Assembly: GCF_014930365.1 (NCBI RefSeq)
Contig: NZ_JABXWI010000018.1
Location: 62,001 to 126,000, forward strand
Reading direction: 5' to 3'
Source: Streptomyces caniscabiei
Lineage (GTDB): Bacteria > Actinomycetota > Actinomycetes > Streptomycetales > Streptomycetaceae
DNA length: 64,000 bases
Each line of letters starts with the position of its first letter. Position 1 is the stretch's first letter. Shown here in pieces: positions 56,043-64,000 of this stretch. A program made the position numbers and the translations under genes. The notes beneath the pieces were generated by a model. That model saw only the letters and a list, made by a program, of their open reading frames with translations. It was not told the DNA's origin and ran no database searches.

Positions 56043-57986
56043 ATGAGCATGTTCGACACGGTTCTCGTGGCCAACCGGGGCGAGATCGCCGTCCGCGTCA
56101 TCCGTACGCTGCGGTCGCTGGGCGTCCGCTCCGTCGCCGTGTACTCCGACGCGGACGCCGACGCCCGGCACGTCCGGGAGGCCGACACGGCGGTACGGAT
56201 CGGCCCGGCGCCGGCGGCGGAGAGCTATCTGTCGGCGGAGCGGCTACTGGAGGCCGCCGCCCGCACCGGCGCCCGGGCCGTGCACCCCGGGTACGGCTTC
56301 CTCGCGGAGAACGCCGGCTTCGCGCGGGCGTGCGCCGACGCGGGCCTGGTCTTCATCGGCCCGCCCGCCGACGCCATCTCCCTGATGGGCGACAAGATCC
56401 GCGCCAAGGAGACGGTACGGGCGGCCGGGGTGCCGGTGGTGCCGGGCTCCAGCGGCAGCGGGCTGACGGACGGCCAACTGGCCGACGCCGCACGGGAGAT
56501 CGGCATGCCGGTGCTGCTGAAGCCCAGCGCGGGCGGCGGCGGCAAGGGCATGCGGCTGGTCCGGGACGCGGCCGTGCTGGCCGACGAGATCGCCGCCGCC
56601 CGGCGCGAGGCCCGCGCCTCCTTCGGCGACGACACCCTCCTCGTGGAGCGGTGGATCGACCGCCCCCGGCACATCGAGATCCAGGTCCTCGCCGACGGCC
56701 ACGGCCATGTGGTCCACCTCGGCGAGCGCGAGTGCTCCCTCCAGCGCCGCCACCAGAAGATCATCGAGGAGGCGCCGAGCGTCCTGCTCGACGAGGCGAC
56801 CCGGGCGGCGATGGGCGAGGCGGCCGTCCAGGCGGCCCGCTCCTGCGGCTACTCCGGCGCGGGCACGGTCGAGTTCATCGTCCCCGGCGGCGACCCGTCC
56901 TCGTACTACTTCATGGAGATGAACACCCGCCTCCAGGTCGAGCACCCGGTGACCGAACTGGTCACCGGTGTCGACCTGGTGGAGTGGCAGCTGCGGGTCG
57001 CGGCGGGCGAGCGGCTGGCGTTCGGGCAGGAGGACGTGCGGCTGACGGGGCACGCGGTGGAGGCCCGCCTCTGCGCCGAGGACCCCGCGCGCGGCTTCCT
57101 CCCCTCCGGCGGCACGATCCTGCGGCTGCGCGAGCCCCAGGGCGACGGCGTCCGCACCGACTCCGGCCTCAGCGAGGGCACGGAGGTCGGCTCGCTGTAC
57201 GACCCGATGCTCTCCAAGGTCATCGCGTACGGCCCCGACCGCGCCACCGCCCTGCGCCGGCTCCGGGCGGCCCTCGCGGAGACGGTCACCCTCGGCGTCC
57301 AGACGAACGCCGGGTTCCTGCGCCGGCTGCTGGCCCACCCGGCGGTGGTGGCGGGCGAGCTGGACACGGGGCTGGTGGAGCGCGAGGTGGACGGGCTGGT
57401 CGCCGGGGAGGTGCCGGAGGAGGTCTACGAGGCGGCCGCGGCCGTACGGCTGCACGGGCTGAAGCCCGACGGCGACGGCTGGACCGACCCCTTCTCCGTG
57501 CCGAGCGGCTGGCGCCTGGGCGGCACCCCCCTCACGCCCGCGTTCGACCTCCGGGCAACAGGACTCGAACCCGTCTCGCACCGCCTCAGGGGCACCCACA
57601 CGGTCACCGACGGCCAGGTGTCCGTGGCCCTGGACGGTGTCCGTCACACCTTCCACCGCGCCGCCGACTGGCTGGGCCGTGACGGTGACGCCTGGCACGT
57701 GCGCGACCACGACCCCGTGGCGGCCTCGCTGAGCCGGTCCGCGCACGCCGGCGCCGACTCGCTCACCGCCCCCATGCCGGGCACCGTCACCGTGGTGAAG
57801 GTGGCCGTCGGGGACGAGGTGACCGCCGGGCAGAGCCTGCTGGTGGTGGAGGCGATGAAGATGGAGCACGTCGTCTCCGCGCCGCACGCCGGGACGGTCG
57901 CCGAGCTGGACGTCACCCCGGGCACGACCGTCGCCATGGACCAGGTGCTGGCCGTGATCGCACCCCACGAGGAGGTGGCGCAGTGA
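56043..57986 (+). CDS. accA1: Acyl-CoA carboxylase biotin carboxylase/carrier (alpha) subunit
   Basis: A 647-residue alpha subunit. The biotin carboxylase part has 'LVANRGEIAVRVIRTLRSLG', 'AVHPGYGFLAENAGFARACA', the ATP loop 'LKPSAGGGGKGMRLV', 'HVVHLGERECSLQRRHQKII' and 'EMNTRLQVEHPVTELVTGVD'. The biotinyl domain carries 'VVEAMKMEHVVSAPHAG' with the biotin-accepting Lys of M-K-M. Together with the beta subunit it forms methylcrotonyl-CoA (or related acyl-CoA) carboxylase. GTGA overlap (57983-57986) with the HMG-CoA lyase gene. ATG 56043 is preceded by GGGGGAG. Confidence 0.95.
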   Translation: MSMFDTVLVANRGEIAVRVIRTLRSLGVRSVAVYSDADADARHVREADTAVRIGPAPAAESYLSAERLLEAAARTGARAVHPGYGFLAENAGFARACADAGLVFIGPPADAISLMGDKIRAKETVRAAGVPVVPGSSGSGLTDGQLADAAREIGMPVLLKPSAGGGGKGMRLVRDAAVLADEIAAARREARASFGDDTLLVERWIDRPRHIEIQVLADGHGHVVHLGERECSLQRRHQKIIEEAPSVLLDEATRAAMGEAAVQAARSCGYSGAGTVEFIVPGGDPSSYYFMEMNTRLQVEHPVTELVTGVDLVEWQLRVAAGERLAFGQEDVRLTGHAVEARLCAEDPARGFLPSGGTILRLREPQGDGVRTDSGLSEGTEVGSLYDPMLSKVIAYGPDRATALRRLRAALAETVTLGVQTNAGFLRRLLAHPAVVAGELDTGLVEREVDGLVAGEVPEEVYEAAAAVRLHGLKPDGDGWTDPFSVPSGWRLGGTPLTPAFDLRATGLEPVSHRLRGTHTVTDGQVSVALDGVRHTFHRAADWLGRDGDAWHVRDHDPVAASLSRSAHAGADSLTAPMPGTVTVVKVAVGDEVTAGQSLLVVEAMKMEHVVSAPHAGTVAELDVTPGTTVAMDQVLAVIAPHEEVAQ

Positions 57987-58948
57987 GCCTGCCCATGACG
58001 GTCCCCGAGCCCGGCCTCCCCACCCGCGTCCGCATCCACGAGGTCGGCGCCCGTGACGGCCTCCAGAACGAGAAGTCGACCGTGCCGACGCAGGTCAAGG
58101 CGGAGTTCGTCCGCCGCCTCGCCGACGCGGGCCTGACGACGATCGAGGCCACCAGCTTCGTCCACCCGAAGTGGGTGCCCCAACTGGCGGACGCGGAGGA
58201 CCTGTTCCCGCTCGTGAGCGACCTGCCGGTGGCCCTCCCCGTCCTCGTCCCCAACGAGCGCGGCCTCGACCGCGCCCTCGCCCTCGGCGCCCGCCGGATC
58301 GCCGTCTTCGCCAGCGCCACGGAGTCCTTCGCCAAGGCCAACCTCAACCGCACGGTCGACGAGGCGCTGGCGATGTTCGCACCGGTCGTCGACCGGGCGA
58401 AGGCCGAGGGCGCGCACGTCCGCGGCTACCTCTCCATGTGCTTCGGCGACCCCTGGGAGGGCCCCGTCCCGATCCCGCAGGTCACCAAGGTGTGCCGTGC
58501 CCTTCTCGACATGGGCTGCGACGAACTCAGCCTCGGCGACACGATCGGCGTGGCGACCCCGGGGCACGTCCGGGCGCTGCTGACCGCACTCACCGAGGAC
58601 GTCCCCGTCGAGAAGCTCGGCGTGCACTTCCACGACACGTACGGTCAGGCCCTCGCCAACACCTACGCGGCCCTCCAGCACGGCGTCACCACCGTGGACG
58701 CCTCCGCGGGCGGCCTCGGCGGCTGCCCGTACGCGAAGTCCGCCACCGGAAACCTCGCCACCGAAGACCTCGTGTGGATGCTGCGCGGACTCGGCATCGA
58801 CACCGGCGTCGACCTCGGCCGTCTCGTCGCCACCAGCGCGTGGATGGCCGGCCACTTGGGCCGACCCAGCCCGTCCCGCACCGTACGCGCCCTGTCCCAC
58901 GAGGACGACGAGGGCCACGAGGACCCAAGGAGCAGTGACCTCCCATGA
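57983..58948 (+). CDS. hmgL: Hydroxymethylglutaryl-CoA lyase
   Basis: A 321-residue TIM-barrel lyase that cleaves HMG-CoA to acetoacetate and acetyl-CoA, the last step of leucine degradation. Motifs: 'IHEVGARDGLQNEKSTVPTQ' (catalytic Arg-Asp and metal ligand), 'TTIEATSFVHPKWVPQLADA', 'VRGYLSMCFGDPWEGPVP', 'MGCDELSLGDTIGVATPG', 'LGVHFHDTYGQALANTYAAL' (H-x-H metal site) and 'SAGGLGGCPYAKSATGNLAT' with the conserved Cys. GTG 57983 overlaps the stop of the alpha subunit and the stop overlaps the next ATG (ATGA). Confidence 0.95.
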   Translation: MSLPMTVPEPGLPTRVRIHEVGARDGLQNEKSTVPTQVKAEFVRRLADAGLTTIEATSFVHPKWVPQLADAEDLFPLVSDLPVALPVLVPNERGLDRALALGARRIAVFASATESFAKANLNRTVDEALAMFAPVVDRAKAEGAHVRGYLSMCFGDPWEGPVPIPQVTKVCRALLDMGCDELSLGDTIGVATPGHVRALLTALTEDVPVEKLGVHFHDTYGQALANTYAALQHGVTTVDASAGGLGGCPYAKSATGNLATEDLVWMLRGLGIDTGVDLGRLVATSAWMAGHLGRPSPSRTVRALSHEDDEGHEDPRSSDLP

Positions 58949-60105
58949 ACCACCGCCTCTCCCCCGAGCTGGAAGAACTCCGCCGTACGGTCGAGGAGTT
59001 CGCGCACGAGGTCGTCGCGCCCAAGATCGGCGACCTCTACGAGCGGCACGAGTTCCCGTACGAGATCGTGCGTGAGATGGGCCGCATGGGGCTGTTCGGA
59101 CTGCCGTTCCCCGAGGAGTACGGCGGCATGGGCGGCGACTATCTGGCGCTGGGCATCGCGCTGGAGGAGCTGGCCCGGGTGGACTCGTCCGTGGCGATCA
59201 CCCTGGAGGCCGGGGTCTCGCTGGGCGCGATGCCGATCCATCTCTTCGGCACCCCGGCGCAGAAGGAGGAGTGGCTGCCGCGGCTGTGCTCCGGCGAGAT
59301 GCTGGGCGCGTTCGGCCTCACCGAGCCCGACGGCGGCTCGGACGCGGGCGCGACCCGGACGACGGCCCGCCTCGACGAGTCGACGAACGAGTGGGTCATC
59401 AACGGCAGCAAGTGCTTCATCACCAACTCGGGAACCGACATCACGGGGTTGGTCACCGTCACGGCGGTCACCGGCCGCACCCCGGAGGGCAAGCCGCTGA
59501 TCTCCTCGATCATCGTCCCGTCCGGCACGCCGGGCTTCACGGTGGCCGCCCCGTACTCCAAGGTCGGCTGGAACGCCTCCGACACCCGCGAGCTGTCCTT
59601 CGCGGACGTCCGGGTCCCGGCGGAGAACCTCCTCGGCGAACAGGGCCGGGGTTACGCCCAGTTCCTGCGCATCCTCGACGAGGGCCGGATCGCGATCTCG
59701 GCGCTGGCCACGGGCCTCGCGCAGGGGTGTGTGGACGAGTCGGTGAAGTACGCCAAGGAGCGGCACGCCTTCGGCCGGCCGATCGGCGCCAACCAGGCGA
59801 TCCAGTTCAAGATCGCCGACATGGAGATGAAGGCCCACACGGCCCGGCTCTCCTGGCGCGACGCCGCCTACCGCCTCGTCGCCGGCGAACCCTTCAAGAA
59901 GGAGGCGGCGCTGGCGAAGCTGTACTCCTCCACCGTCGCCGTCGACAACGCCCGCGACGCCACCCAGATCCACGGCGGCTACGGCTTCATGAACGAGTAC
60001 CCGGTCGCCCGTATGTGGCGCGACTCCAAGATCCTGGAGATCGGCGAGGGCACGAGCGAGGTGCAACGCATGCTGATCGCGCGGGAGTTGGGGCTGGTCG
60101 GCTGA
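58945..60105 (+). CDS. acdH: Acyl-CoA dehydrogenase (isovaleryl-CoA dehydrogenase-like)
   Basis: A 386-residue flavoprotein. Signatures: 'GAFGLTEPDGGSDAGATRTT', 'NEWVINGSKCFITNSGTDIT', 'GRAYAQFLRILDEGRIAISA'-like (here RGYAQFLRILDEGRIAIS), 'IHGGYGFMNEYPVARMWRDS' and 'ILEIGEGTSEVQRMLIAREL'. In this operon it would oxidise isovaleryl-CoA or other branched acyl-CoAs to supply the carboxylase substrate, as AcdH of S. coelicolor does by recall. ATG 58945 overlaps the HMG-CoA lyase stop (ATGA). A terminator follows 75 bases after the stop, closing the operon. Confidence 0.95.
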   Translation: MNHRLSPELEELRRTVEEFAHEVVAPKIGDLYERHEFPYEIVREMGRMGLFGLPFPEEYGGMGGDYLALGIALEELARVDSSVAITLEAGVSLGAMPIHLFGTPAQKEEWLPRLCSGEMLGAFGLTEPDGGSDAGATRTTARLDESTNEWVINGSKCFITNSGTDITGLVTVTAVTGRTPEGKPLISSIIVPSGTPGFTVAAPYSKVGWNASDTRELSFADVRVPAENLLGEQGRGYAQFLRILDEGRIAISALATGLAQGCVDESVKYAKERHAFGRPIGANQAIQFKIADMEMKAHTARLSWRDAAYRLVAGEPFKKEAALAKLYSSTVAVDNARDATQIHGGYGFMNEYPVARMWRDSKILEIGEGTSEVQRMLIARELGLVG

Positions 60106-60179
60106 TCGCCGTCGATCGACAGCTCACGTTCGAATGATGGCCGGATCCAGGCGATGACAGCTCGGCTCCGGCACCCTCC

Positions 60180-60208
60180 CACCCGGCTCGCCGCCCGCGA
60201 GCCGGGTG
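60180..60208. terminator. Terminator of the acc-hmgL-acdH operon
   Basis: CACCCGGCTCGC (60180-60191) and GCGAGCCGGGTG (60197-60208) form a perfect 12-bp stem with a 5-base loop, 75 bases after the acdH stop. The remaining gap to 60471 holds the desE promoter region. Confidence 0.85.
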
Positions 60209-60399
60209 CCGCTTTGCCCCATATGAGGGTCTCGCGAGACCACTTGGAGCCCCCTGCGCATTGGTGACGCGGCCCACTGATTTAGATCTCAACTACGCCC
60301 CTGGCGGCCAACTGGCCTTCGATTCACAGGGAAGTCAAAGATTAGGGCAGAGGTGGAGGTGGGCATTCCACTACCCGGGACCACTCGCTGGACAATCGG

Positions 60400-60418
60400 T
60401 GAGGTTAGGCTAACCTAC
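60400..60418. promoter_or_regulatory. Iron box (DmdR/IdeR operator) upstream of desE
   Basis: TGAGGTTAGGCTAACCTAC matches the 19-bp consensus TTAGGTTAGGCTAACCTAA at 16 positions, with perfect AGGTTAGGCTAACCT core. Iron-loaded DmdR represses siderophore genes through such sites. It lies 54 bases before desE. Confidence 0.92.
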
Positions 60419-60471
60419 CTTCGAACTCACCCTCGGGCGGCACTCCGCCCCGTTCGAAAGTAGCCATACAC

Positions 60472-61524
60472 ATGTCCAACGCCAGAGCCGCTCACCTCAC
60501 CCGCCGTGGCATCCTCGCCGCCGGTGGCGCACTCGGCCTCGGTGCCGTGCTCGCCGCCTGCGGGGACGAGAACTCGACGGGCGGCAGCACTGGTTCCGAC
60601 AAGGAGACGGCTGCCGCCAAGTCCGGCCCCTGGTCGTTCAAGGACGACCGCGGCGTGACCGCCAAGACCGACAAGGCCCCCTCGAACATCGTCGCCTTCG
60701 TGGGTGTCGCCGCCGCGCTCCACGACTACGGCGTCGGCGTCAAGGGCGTCTTCGGCCCCACCAAGACGGCCGACGGCAAGGCCGACGTCCAGGCCGGCGA
60801 CCTCGACGTCAGCAAGGTCACCGTCCTCGGCAACGTCTGGGACGAGTTCAACGTCGAGAAGTACGCCGCCCTCGCCCCCGACGTCCTCATCACCACGATG
60901 TTCGACGACGCCGGCACCCTCTGGTACGTCCCCGAGGCCTCCAAGGACAAGATCGCCAAGCTCGCGCCGAGCGTCGGCATCTCCGTCTACGACCGTCAGC
61001 TGACCGAGCCGCTGCAGCGCGTGCTGGAGCTGGCCAAGTCCCTCGGCGCGGACACGGAGTCCGAGAAGGTCACCGCCGCCAAGAAGCGGTTCGAGGACGC
61101 GGCCGCCCGGCTGCGCGCGGCCACCAAGGCCAAGCCCGACATCAAGGTGCTCGCCGGCTCCGCCAGCCAGGACATCTTCTACGTGTCCGGCTCGAACCTC
61201 TCCATCGACCTGGAGTACTTCAAGGCCCTCGGCGTGAACTTCGTCGAGCCGAGCGCCGCCGCGCTGAAGGCCAGCGGCGGCTGGTTCGAGAACCTCAGCT
61301 GGGAGAACGTCGACAAGTACGACGCGGACGTCATCATCATGGACAACCGCACCTCCGCGATCCAGCCGGACGCGATCGAGGAGGCGACGTGGAAGAAGCT
61401 GCCCGCGGTGAAGGCCGGCCAGGTCATCGGGCGCAACCCCGAGCCGATCCTGTCCTACGACAAGTGCGCGCCGCTCCTGGAGGAGCTGGCCGAGGCGATC
61501 GAGAAGGCGAAGAAGGTCAGCTAG
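60472..61524 (+). CDS. desE: Ferrioxamine-binding lipoprotein (ABC transporter substrate-binding)
   Basis: A 350-residue siderophore receptor lipoprotein. The signal is a Tat lipoprotein: T10-R-R-G ('LTRRGILAAGGALGLGAVLA') followed by the lipobox L-A-A-C30. The mature part is the FecB-like periplasmic-binding fold: 'SNIVAFVGVAAALHDYGVGV', 'YAALAPDVLITTMF', 'KLPAVKAGQVIGRN' and 'CAPLLEELAEAIEKA'. By position before the des genes it is DesE, which captures ferrioxamine for import. Controlled by the iron box upstream; no transporter permease is in the window. Confidence 0.94.
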   Translation: MSNARAAHLTRRGILAAGGALGLGAVLAACGDENSTGGSTGSDKETAAAKSGPWSFKDDRGVTAKTDKAPSNIVAFVGVAAALHDYGVGVKGVFGPTKTADGKADVQAGDLDVSKVTVLGNVWDEFNVEKYAALAPDVLITTMFDDAGTLWYVPEASKDKIAKLAPSVGISVYDRQLTEPLQRVLELAKSLGADTESEKVTAAKKRFEDAAARLRAATKAKPDIKVLAGSASQDIFYVSGSNLSIDLEYFKALGVNFVEPSAAALKASGGWFENLSWENVDKYDADVIIMDNRTSAIQPDAIEEATWKKLPAVKAGQVIGRNPEPILSYDKCAPLLEELAEAIEKAKKVS

Positions 61525-61565
61525 GGCTGAAGCCGTGGGTCGACTGCGGCTCCGGTGGGGCTTCT

Positions 61566-61665
61566 CGCGCAGTTCCCCGCGCCCCTAAAGGCAACGGCCC
61601 CTGCGGGCCGTTGAAAAAGCACGGGGCGCAGCCCCTGCTTTTTCAGGGGCGCGGGGAACTGCGCG
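61566..61665. repeat. Facing pair of GC repeats between desE and the SIP gene
   Basis: A forward core at 61566-61585 and an inverted core at 61646-61665 with AAGCACGGGGCGCAGCCCCT and GGCAACGGCCCCTGCGGGCC between. The pair can fold as a long hairpin in the 218-base gap between desE and the SIP gene and could attenuate readthrough. Confidence 0.88.
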
Positions 61666-61742
61666 ACCAGCCCCCACCGGACCCGCACCCGCCCACGAAC
61701 CCGCAACCCCACACGCTCCCGCCCCCTATCCAGGAGCCCCCC

Positions 61743-62600
61743 ATGACGACGGCCGTAGCCGCCCCCTTCCGTTTCTTCTCTCTTCAGGTCGTGCGGACGG
61801 AGCGGCTCGGCCCGTCGTACGTGCGCGTCACGTTCGCGGGGGACGACCTCAGGCTCTTCCTCTCCGACGGCCGGGACCAGTCGCTGTCGCTGTTCCTGCC
61901 GCACCCCGGGCAGGAAGTCCCGACCGTGCCCTACGAGTTGGGCGACGGCTGGTGGCAGGCGTGGCGGGAACTGCCGGACGACGTACGGGCGGTGATGCGC
62001 TCGTACACCCTGCGGGGGCTGCGCCGCGACCCGCACGGCGACACCGTCGAGATCGACATCGACTTCGTGCTGCACGGGGTGGAGCCCGGGGCCGCCGTGC
62101 CCGCCGGGCCCGCCTCGCGGTGGGCGTCCCAGGCCGCTCCCGGCGACCGGGTGGTGCTGCTCGGGCCCGCGATCGCCGACAACCGGGCGATCCGGTTCCG
62201 GCCGCCGACGGACACCGGCCCGGTGCTGATCTGGGCCGACGACACGGCACTGCCGGCCGCCTCCGCGATCCTCCAGTCGCTGCCGGCCGGCACCCCGGCC
62301 CGGGTCTGGCTGGAGGTCCACCACCCCGGGGACATCCAGGACCTGGCGACCGAGGCCGACGCCGAGATCACCTGGCTGGTGCGGACCGAGGGGGCGCCGA
62401 CCGCACTCGACACCATCCGCGCCGCCCACCTCCCGCCCGGTGAGCCGACGTCCGCCTGGATCGCCGGTGAGTCCGGCCGCGTGAAGGAGCTGCGCCGTCA
62501 TCTCGTGCGGGAGCGCGGGATCGACAAGCGGCACGTCACCTTCGTCGGGTACTGGCGTGAGGGCCTGACGGAGGAGCAGTTGCGGGAGCGCGGCGAGTAG
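61743..62600 (+). CDS. desF: Siderophore-interacting protein (FAD-binding ferric-siderophore reductase)
   Basis: A 285-residue SIP-type flavoreductase that releases iron from ferric siderophores in the cytosol. The FAD-binding beta barrel includes 'YVRVTFAGDDLRLFLSDGRD', 'MRSYTLRGLRRDPHGDTVEI' (R-S-Y-T FAD motif) and 'DFVLHGVEPGAAVPAGPASR'; the NADPH domain has 'VLIWADDTALPAASAILQSL', 'ITWLVRTEGAPTALDTI', 'AWIAGESGRVKELRRHLV' and 'HVTFVGYWREGLTEEQLRER'. An AGGAG lies about 7 bases before ATG 61743. Placed between desE and desA. Confidence 0.94.
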   Translation: MTTAVAAPFRFFSLQVVRTERLGPSYVRVTFAGDDLRLFLSDGRDQSLSLFLPHPGQEVPTVPYELGDGWWQAWRELPDDVRAVMRSYTLRGLRRDPHGDTVEIDIDFVLHGVEPGAAVPAGPASRWASQAAPGDRVVLLGPAIADNRAIRFRPPTDTGPVLIWADDTALPAASAILQSLPAGTPARVWLEVHHPGDIQDLATEADAEITWLVRTEGAPTALDTIRAAHLPPGEPTSAWIAGESGRVKELRRHLVRERGIDKRHVTFVGYWREGLTEEQLRERGE

Positions 62601-62679
62601 TCGGGCGTCGACAGGCACCGAAACCGGAGTCAGTGAAGTGACCACAGTCACGGACGGGTCAGGGTTTCCCAGAAGTTAG

Positions 62680-62698
62680 TTAGGTTAGGCTTACCTAA
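62680..62698. promoter_or_regulatory. Iron box (DmdR/IdeR operator) upstream of desA
   Basis: TTAGGTTAGGCTTACCTAA matches the 19-bp consensus at 18 positions, 76 bases before ATG 62774. It makes desA expression iron-repressed. Confidence 0.95.
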
Positions 62699-62773
62699 GT
62701 TGGACGACGTGATGTCACCCCCCCCACTCACCTCTCCGTCCCACCCGGACCGCCCCGCTCGGAGGACCTCCCC

Positions 62774-64000
62774 ATGCGCTCGCACCTGCTCAATGACACG
62801 ACCGCGGAGCGGTACCGCCGCACCGTGACCGAAGGCGTGGAGCGGGTGGCGGCCAAACTCGCCACCACCGAACGACCGTTCACCGGTGTCACCGTCGACG
62901 CCCTCGCCCCCCGCATCGAGGAGATCGACCTCGACCGGCCGCTGCACGACACGGCCGCCGTCCTCGACGAGCTGGAGGACGTCTATCTGCGGGACGCGGT
63001 CTACTTCCACCACCCGCGCTACCTCGCCCACCTCAACTGCCCGGTCGTCATCCCGGCCGTGCTCGGCGAGGCCGTCCTCTCCGCCGTCAACTCCTCCCTG
63101 GACACCTGGGACCAGTCGGCCGGCGGCACCCTGATCGAGCGCAAACTGATCGACTGGACCAACGAGCGCATCGGGTTCGGTCCCGCCGCCGACGGCGTGT
63201 TCACCTCCGGCGGCTCGCAGTCCAACCTCCAGGCCCTGCTCCTCGCCCGGGAGGAGGCCAAGACCGACAGCACCGCCAAACTGCGGATCTTCGCCTCCGA
63301 GGTCAGCCACTTCAGCGTGAAGAAGTCGGCGAAACTGCTGGGCCTGGACCAGGACGCCGTCGTCTCCATCCCGGTCGACGGCGACAAGCGCATGCAGACC
63401 ATGGCGCTCGCCCGTGAGCTGGAGCGCTGCAAGAGCGACGGTCTGGTCCCCATGGCCGTCGTCGCCACCTCCGGCACCACCGACTTCGGTTCCATAGACC
63501 CGCTGCCCGAGATAGCCGAGCTGTGCGCCCAGTACGACACCTGGATGCACGTCGACGCGGCCTACGGCTGCGGTCTGCTCGTCTCCCGCAAGCGCCGCGA
63601 CCTGCTGAACGGCATCGAGCGCGCCGACTCCGTGACCGTGGACTACCACAAGTCCTTCTTCCAGCCGGTGAGTTCGTCCGCCGTGCTCGTCCGGGACGCG
63701 GCCACGCTGCGCCACGCGACCTACCACGCGGAGTACCTCAACCCGCGACGCATGGTCACCGAGCGCATCCCCAACCAGGTCGACAAGTCCCTCCAGACCA
63801 CCCGCCGCTTCGACGCGCTCAAACTGTGGATGACCCTGCGCACCATGGGCGCCGACGGCATCGGTCAGCTCTTCGACGAGGTCTGCGACCTGGCGGAGGA
63901 GGGCTGGAAACTGCTCGCCGCCGACCCGCGCTACGACGTCGTCGTGGAGCCCCAGCTCTCCACGCTGGTCTACCGCTACATCCCCGAGGCCGTCACCGAC
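62774..64000 (+). CDS. desA: Lysine decarboxylase of desferrioxamine biosynthesis (partial, C-terminus off window)
   Basis: The first 409 codons of a group II PLP-dependent decarboxylase; the gene continues past the right edge. It makes cadaverine from lysine, the first step to desferrioxamine. Motifs: 'TSGGSQSNLQALLLAREEAK' (PLP phosphate site), 'ATSGTTDFGSIDPLPEIAEL', 'WMHVDAAYGCGLLVS' (D-A-A-Y) and the Schiff-base Lys (about residue 293) in 'VTVDYHKSFFQPVSSSAVLV'. ATG 62774 has GGAGG 8 bases upstream. First gene of the desABCD operon under an iron box; the later genes are outside the window. Confidence 0.95.
   Translation, partial: MRSHLLNDTTAERYRRTVTEGVERVAAKLATTERPFTGVTVDALAPRIEEIDLDRPLHDTAAVLDELEDVYLRDAVYFHHPRYLAHLNCPVVIPAVLGEAVLSAVNSSLDTWDQSAGGTLIERKLIDWTNERIGFGPAADGVFTSGGSQSNLQALLLAREEAKTDSTAKLRIFASEVSHFSVKKSAKLLGLDQDAVVSIPVDGDKRMQTMALARELERCKSDGLVPMAVVATSGTTDFGSIDPLPEIAELCAQYDTWMHVDAAYGCGLLVSRKRRDLLNGIERADSVTVDYHKSFFQPVSSSAVLVRDAATLRHATYHAEYLNPRRMVTERIPNQVDKSLQTTRRFDALKLWMTLRTMGADGIGQLFDEVCDLAEEGWKLLAADPRYDVVVEPQLSTLVYRYIPEAVTD

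Overview
The window is chromosomal DNA of very high G+C content from a Streptomyces or close relative. Evidence: codon third positions are almost all G/C, open frames shadow each other on both strands, GTG and TTG starts are common, Tat and lipoprotein signals are frequent, and the right edge carries a desferrioxamine siderophore locus with iron-regulator boxes. From memory (no search was possible), the order from the agmatinase at about 47 kb to desA at 64 kb resembles the S. coelicolor SCO2770-SCO2782 neighbourhood. No rRNA, tRNA, CRISPR array, transposase or phage gene was seen.

Left part (1-20.7 kb): a Gfo/Idh/MocA oxidoreductase divergent from a LacI regulator; a stress protein (CsbD); a redox trio (haem-oxygenase-like iron enzyme, CDGSH protein, FAD-Rieske oxidoreductase); a sugar-phosphate isomerase-like protein; an MHYT membrane sensor; a sugar acetyltransferase; an AroA-like enzyme coupled to a peptidase E; a secreted GH3 glycosidase; a secreted S37 tripeptidyl aminopeptidase; and a very large fused ABC exporter.

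Centre (21.0-35.3 kb): the most interesting region. On the minus strand lies an 11-gene cluster that begins with an amino-group carrier protein (LysW/AmCP, 63 aa, ending E-D-W-G-E) and its ATP-grasp ligase (LysX). It continues with a truncated DegT-like protein, a DegT aminotransferase, a LysY/ArgC reductase, a single-chain fusion of LysZ kinase and LysK hydrolase, a split transketolase whose N-terminal subunit carries about 160 residues of Ala/Pro/Asp repeats, an ATP-grasp ligase, an amidohydrolase and an MFS exporter. Nearly all genes overlap by 4 bases. Primary lysine or arginine synthesis does not need a transketolase, exporter or extra ligase. This is therefore read as carrier-protein-mediated secondary metabolism: Glu (or a homologue) is loaded on the carrier, activated, reduced to the semialdehyde, extended by two carbons, transaminated, released, ligated and exported. 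The core logic is known from vazabitide-type pathways; the fusion, the pseudo-aminotransferase, the repeat domain and the tailoring genes look distinctive. A small secreted peptide and a LuxR-type regulator flank the carrier gene.

Right-centre (35.3-44.8 kb): mostly secreted or membrane proteins (phytase-like, beta-lactamase-like, PAP2, endonuclease I, FG-GAP), a DUF4180 protein, and a small orphan protein resembling the C-terminal part of CRISPR Cas8c/Csd1.

Right part (44.8-64 kb): an agmatinase/TPP-enzyme pair divergent from a PucR regulator; a small ATPase, a phosphatase-like protein, an acyl-CoA thioesterase and an acyl-CoA dehydrogenase; a TetR regulator divergent from a leucine/branched acyl-CoA catabolic operon (two carboxylase subunits, HMG-CoA lyase, acyl-CoA dehydrogenase); then desE, the siderophore-interacting protein gene and the start of desA, with two DmdR/IdeR-type iron boxes.

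A short repeat (core CGCGCAGTTCCCCGCGCCCC) occurs 14 times, mostly as facing pairs in intergenic regions and once in frame inside the PucR gene.
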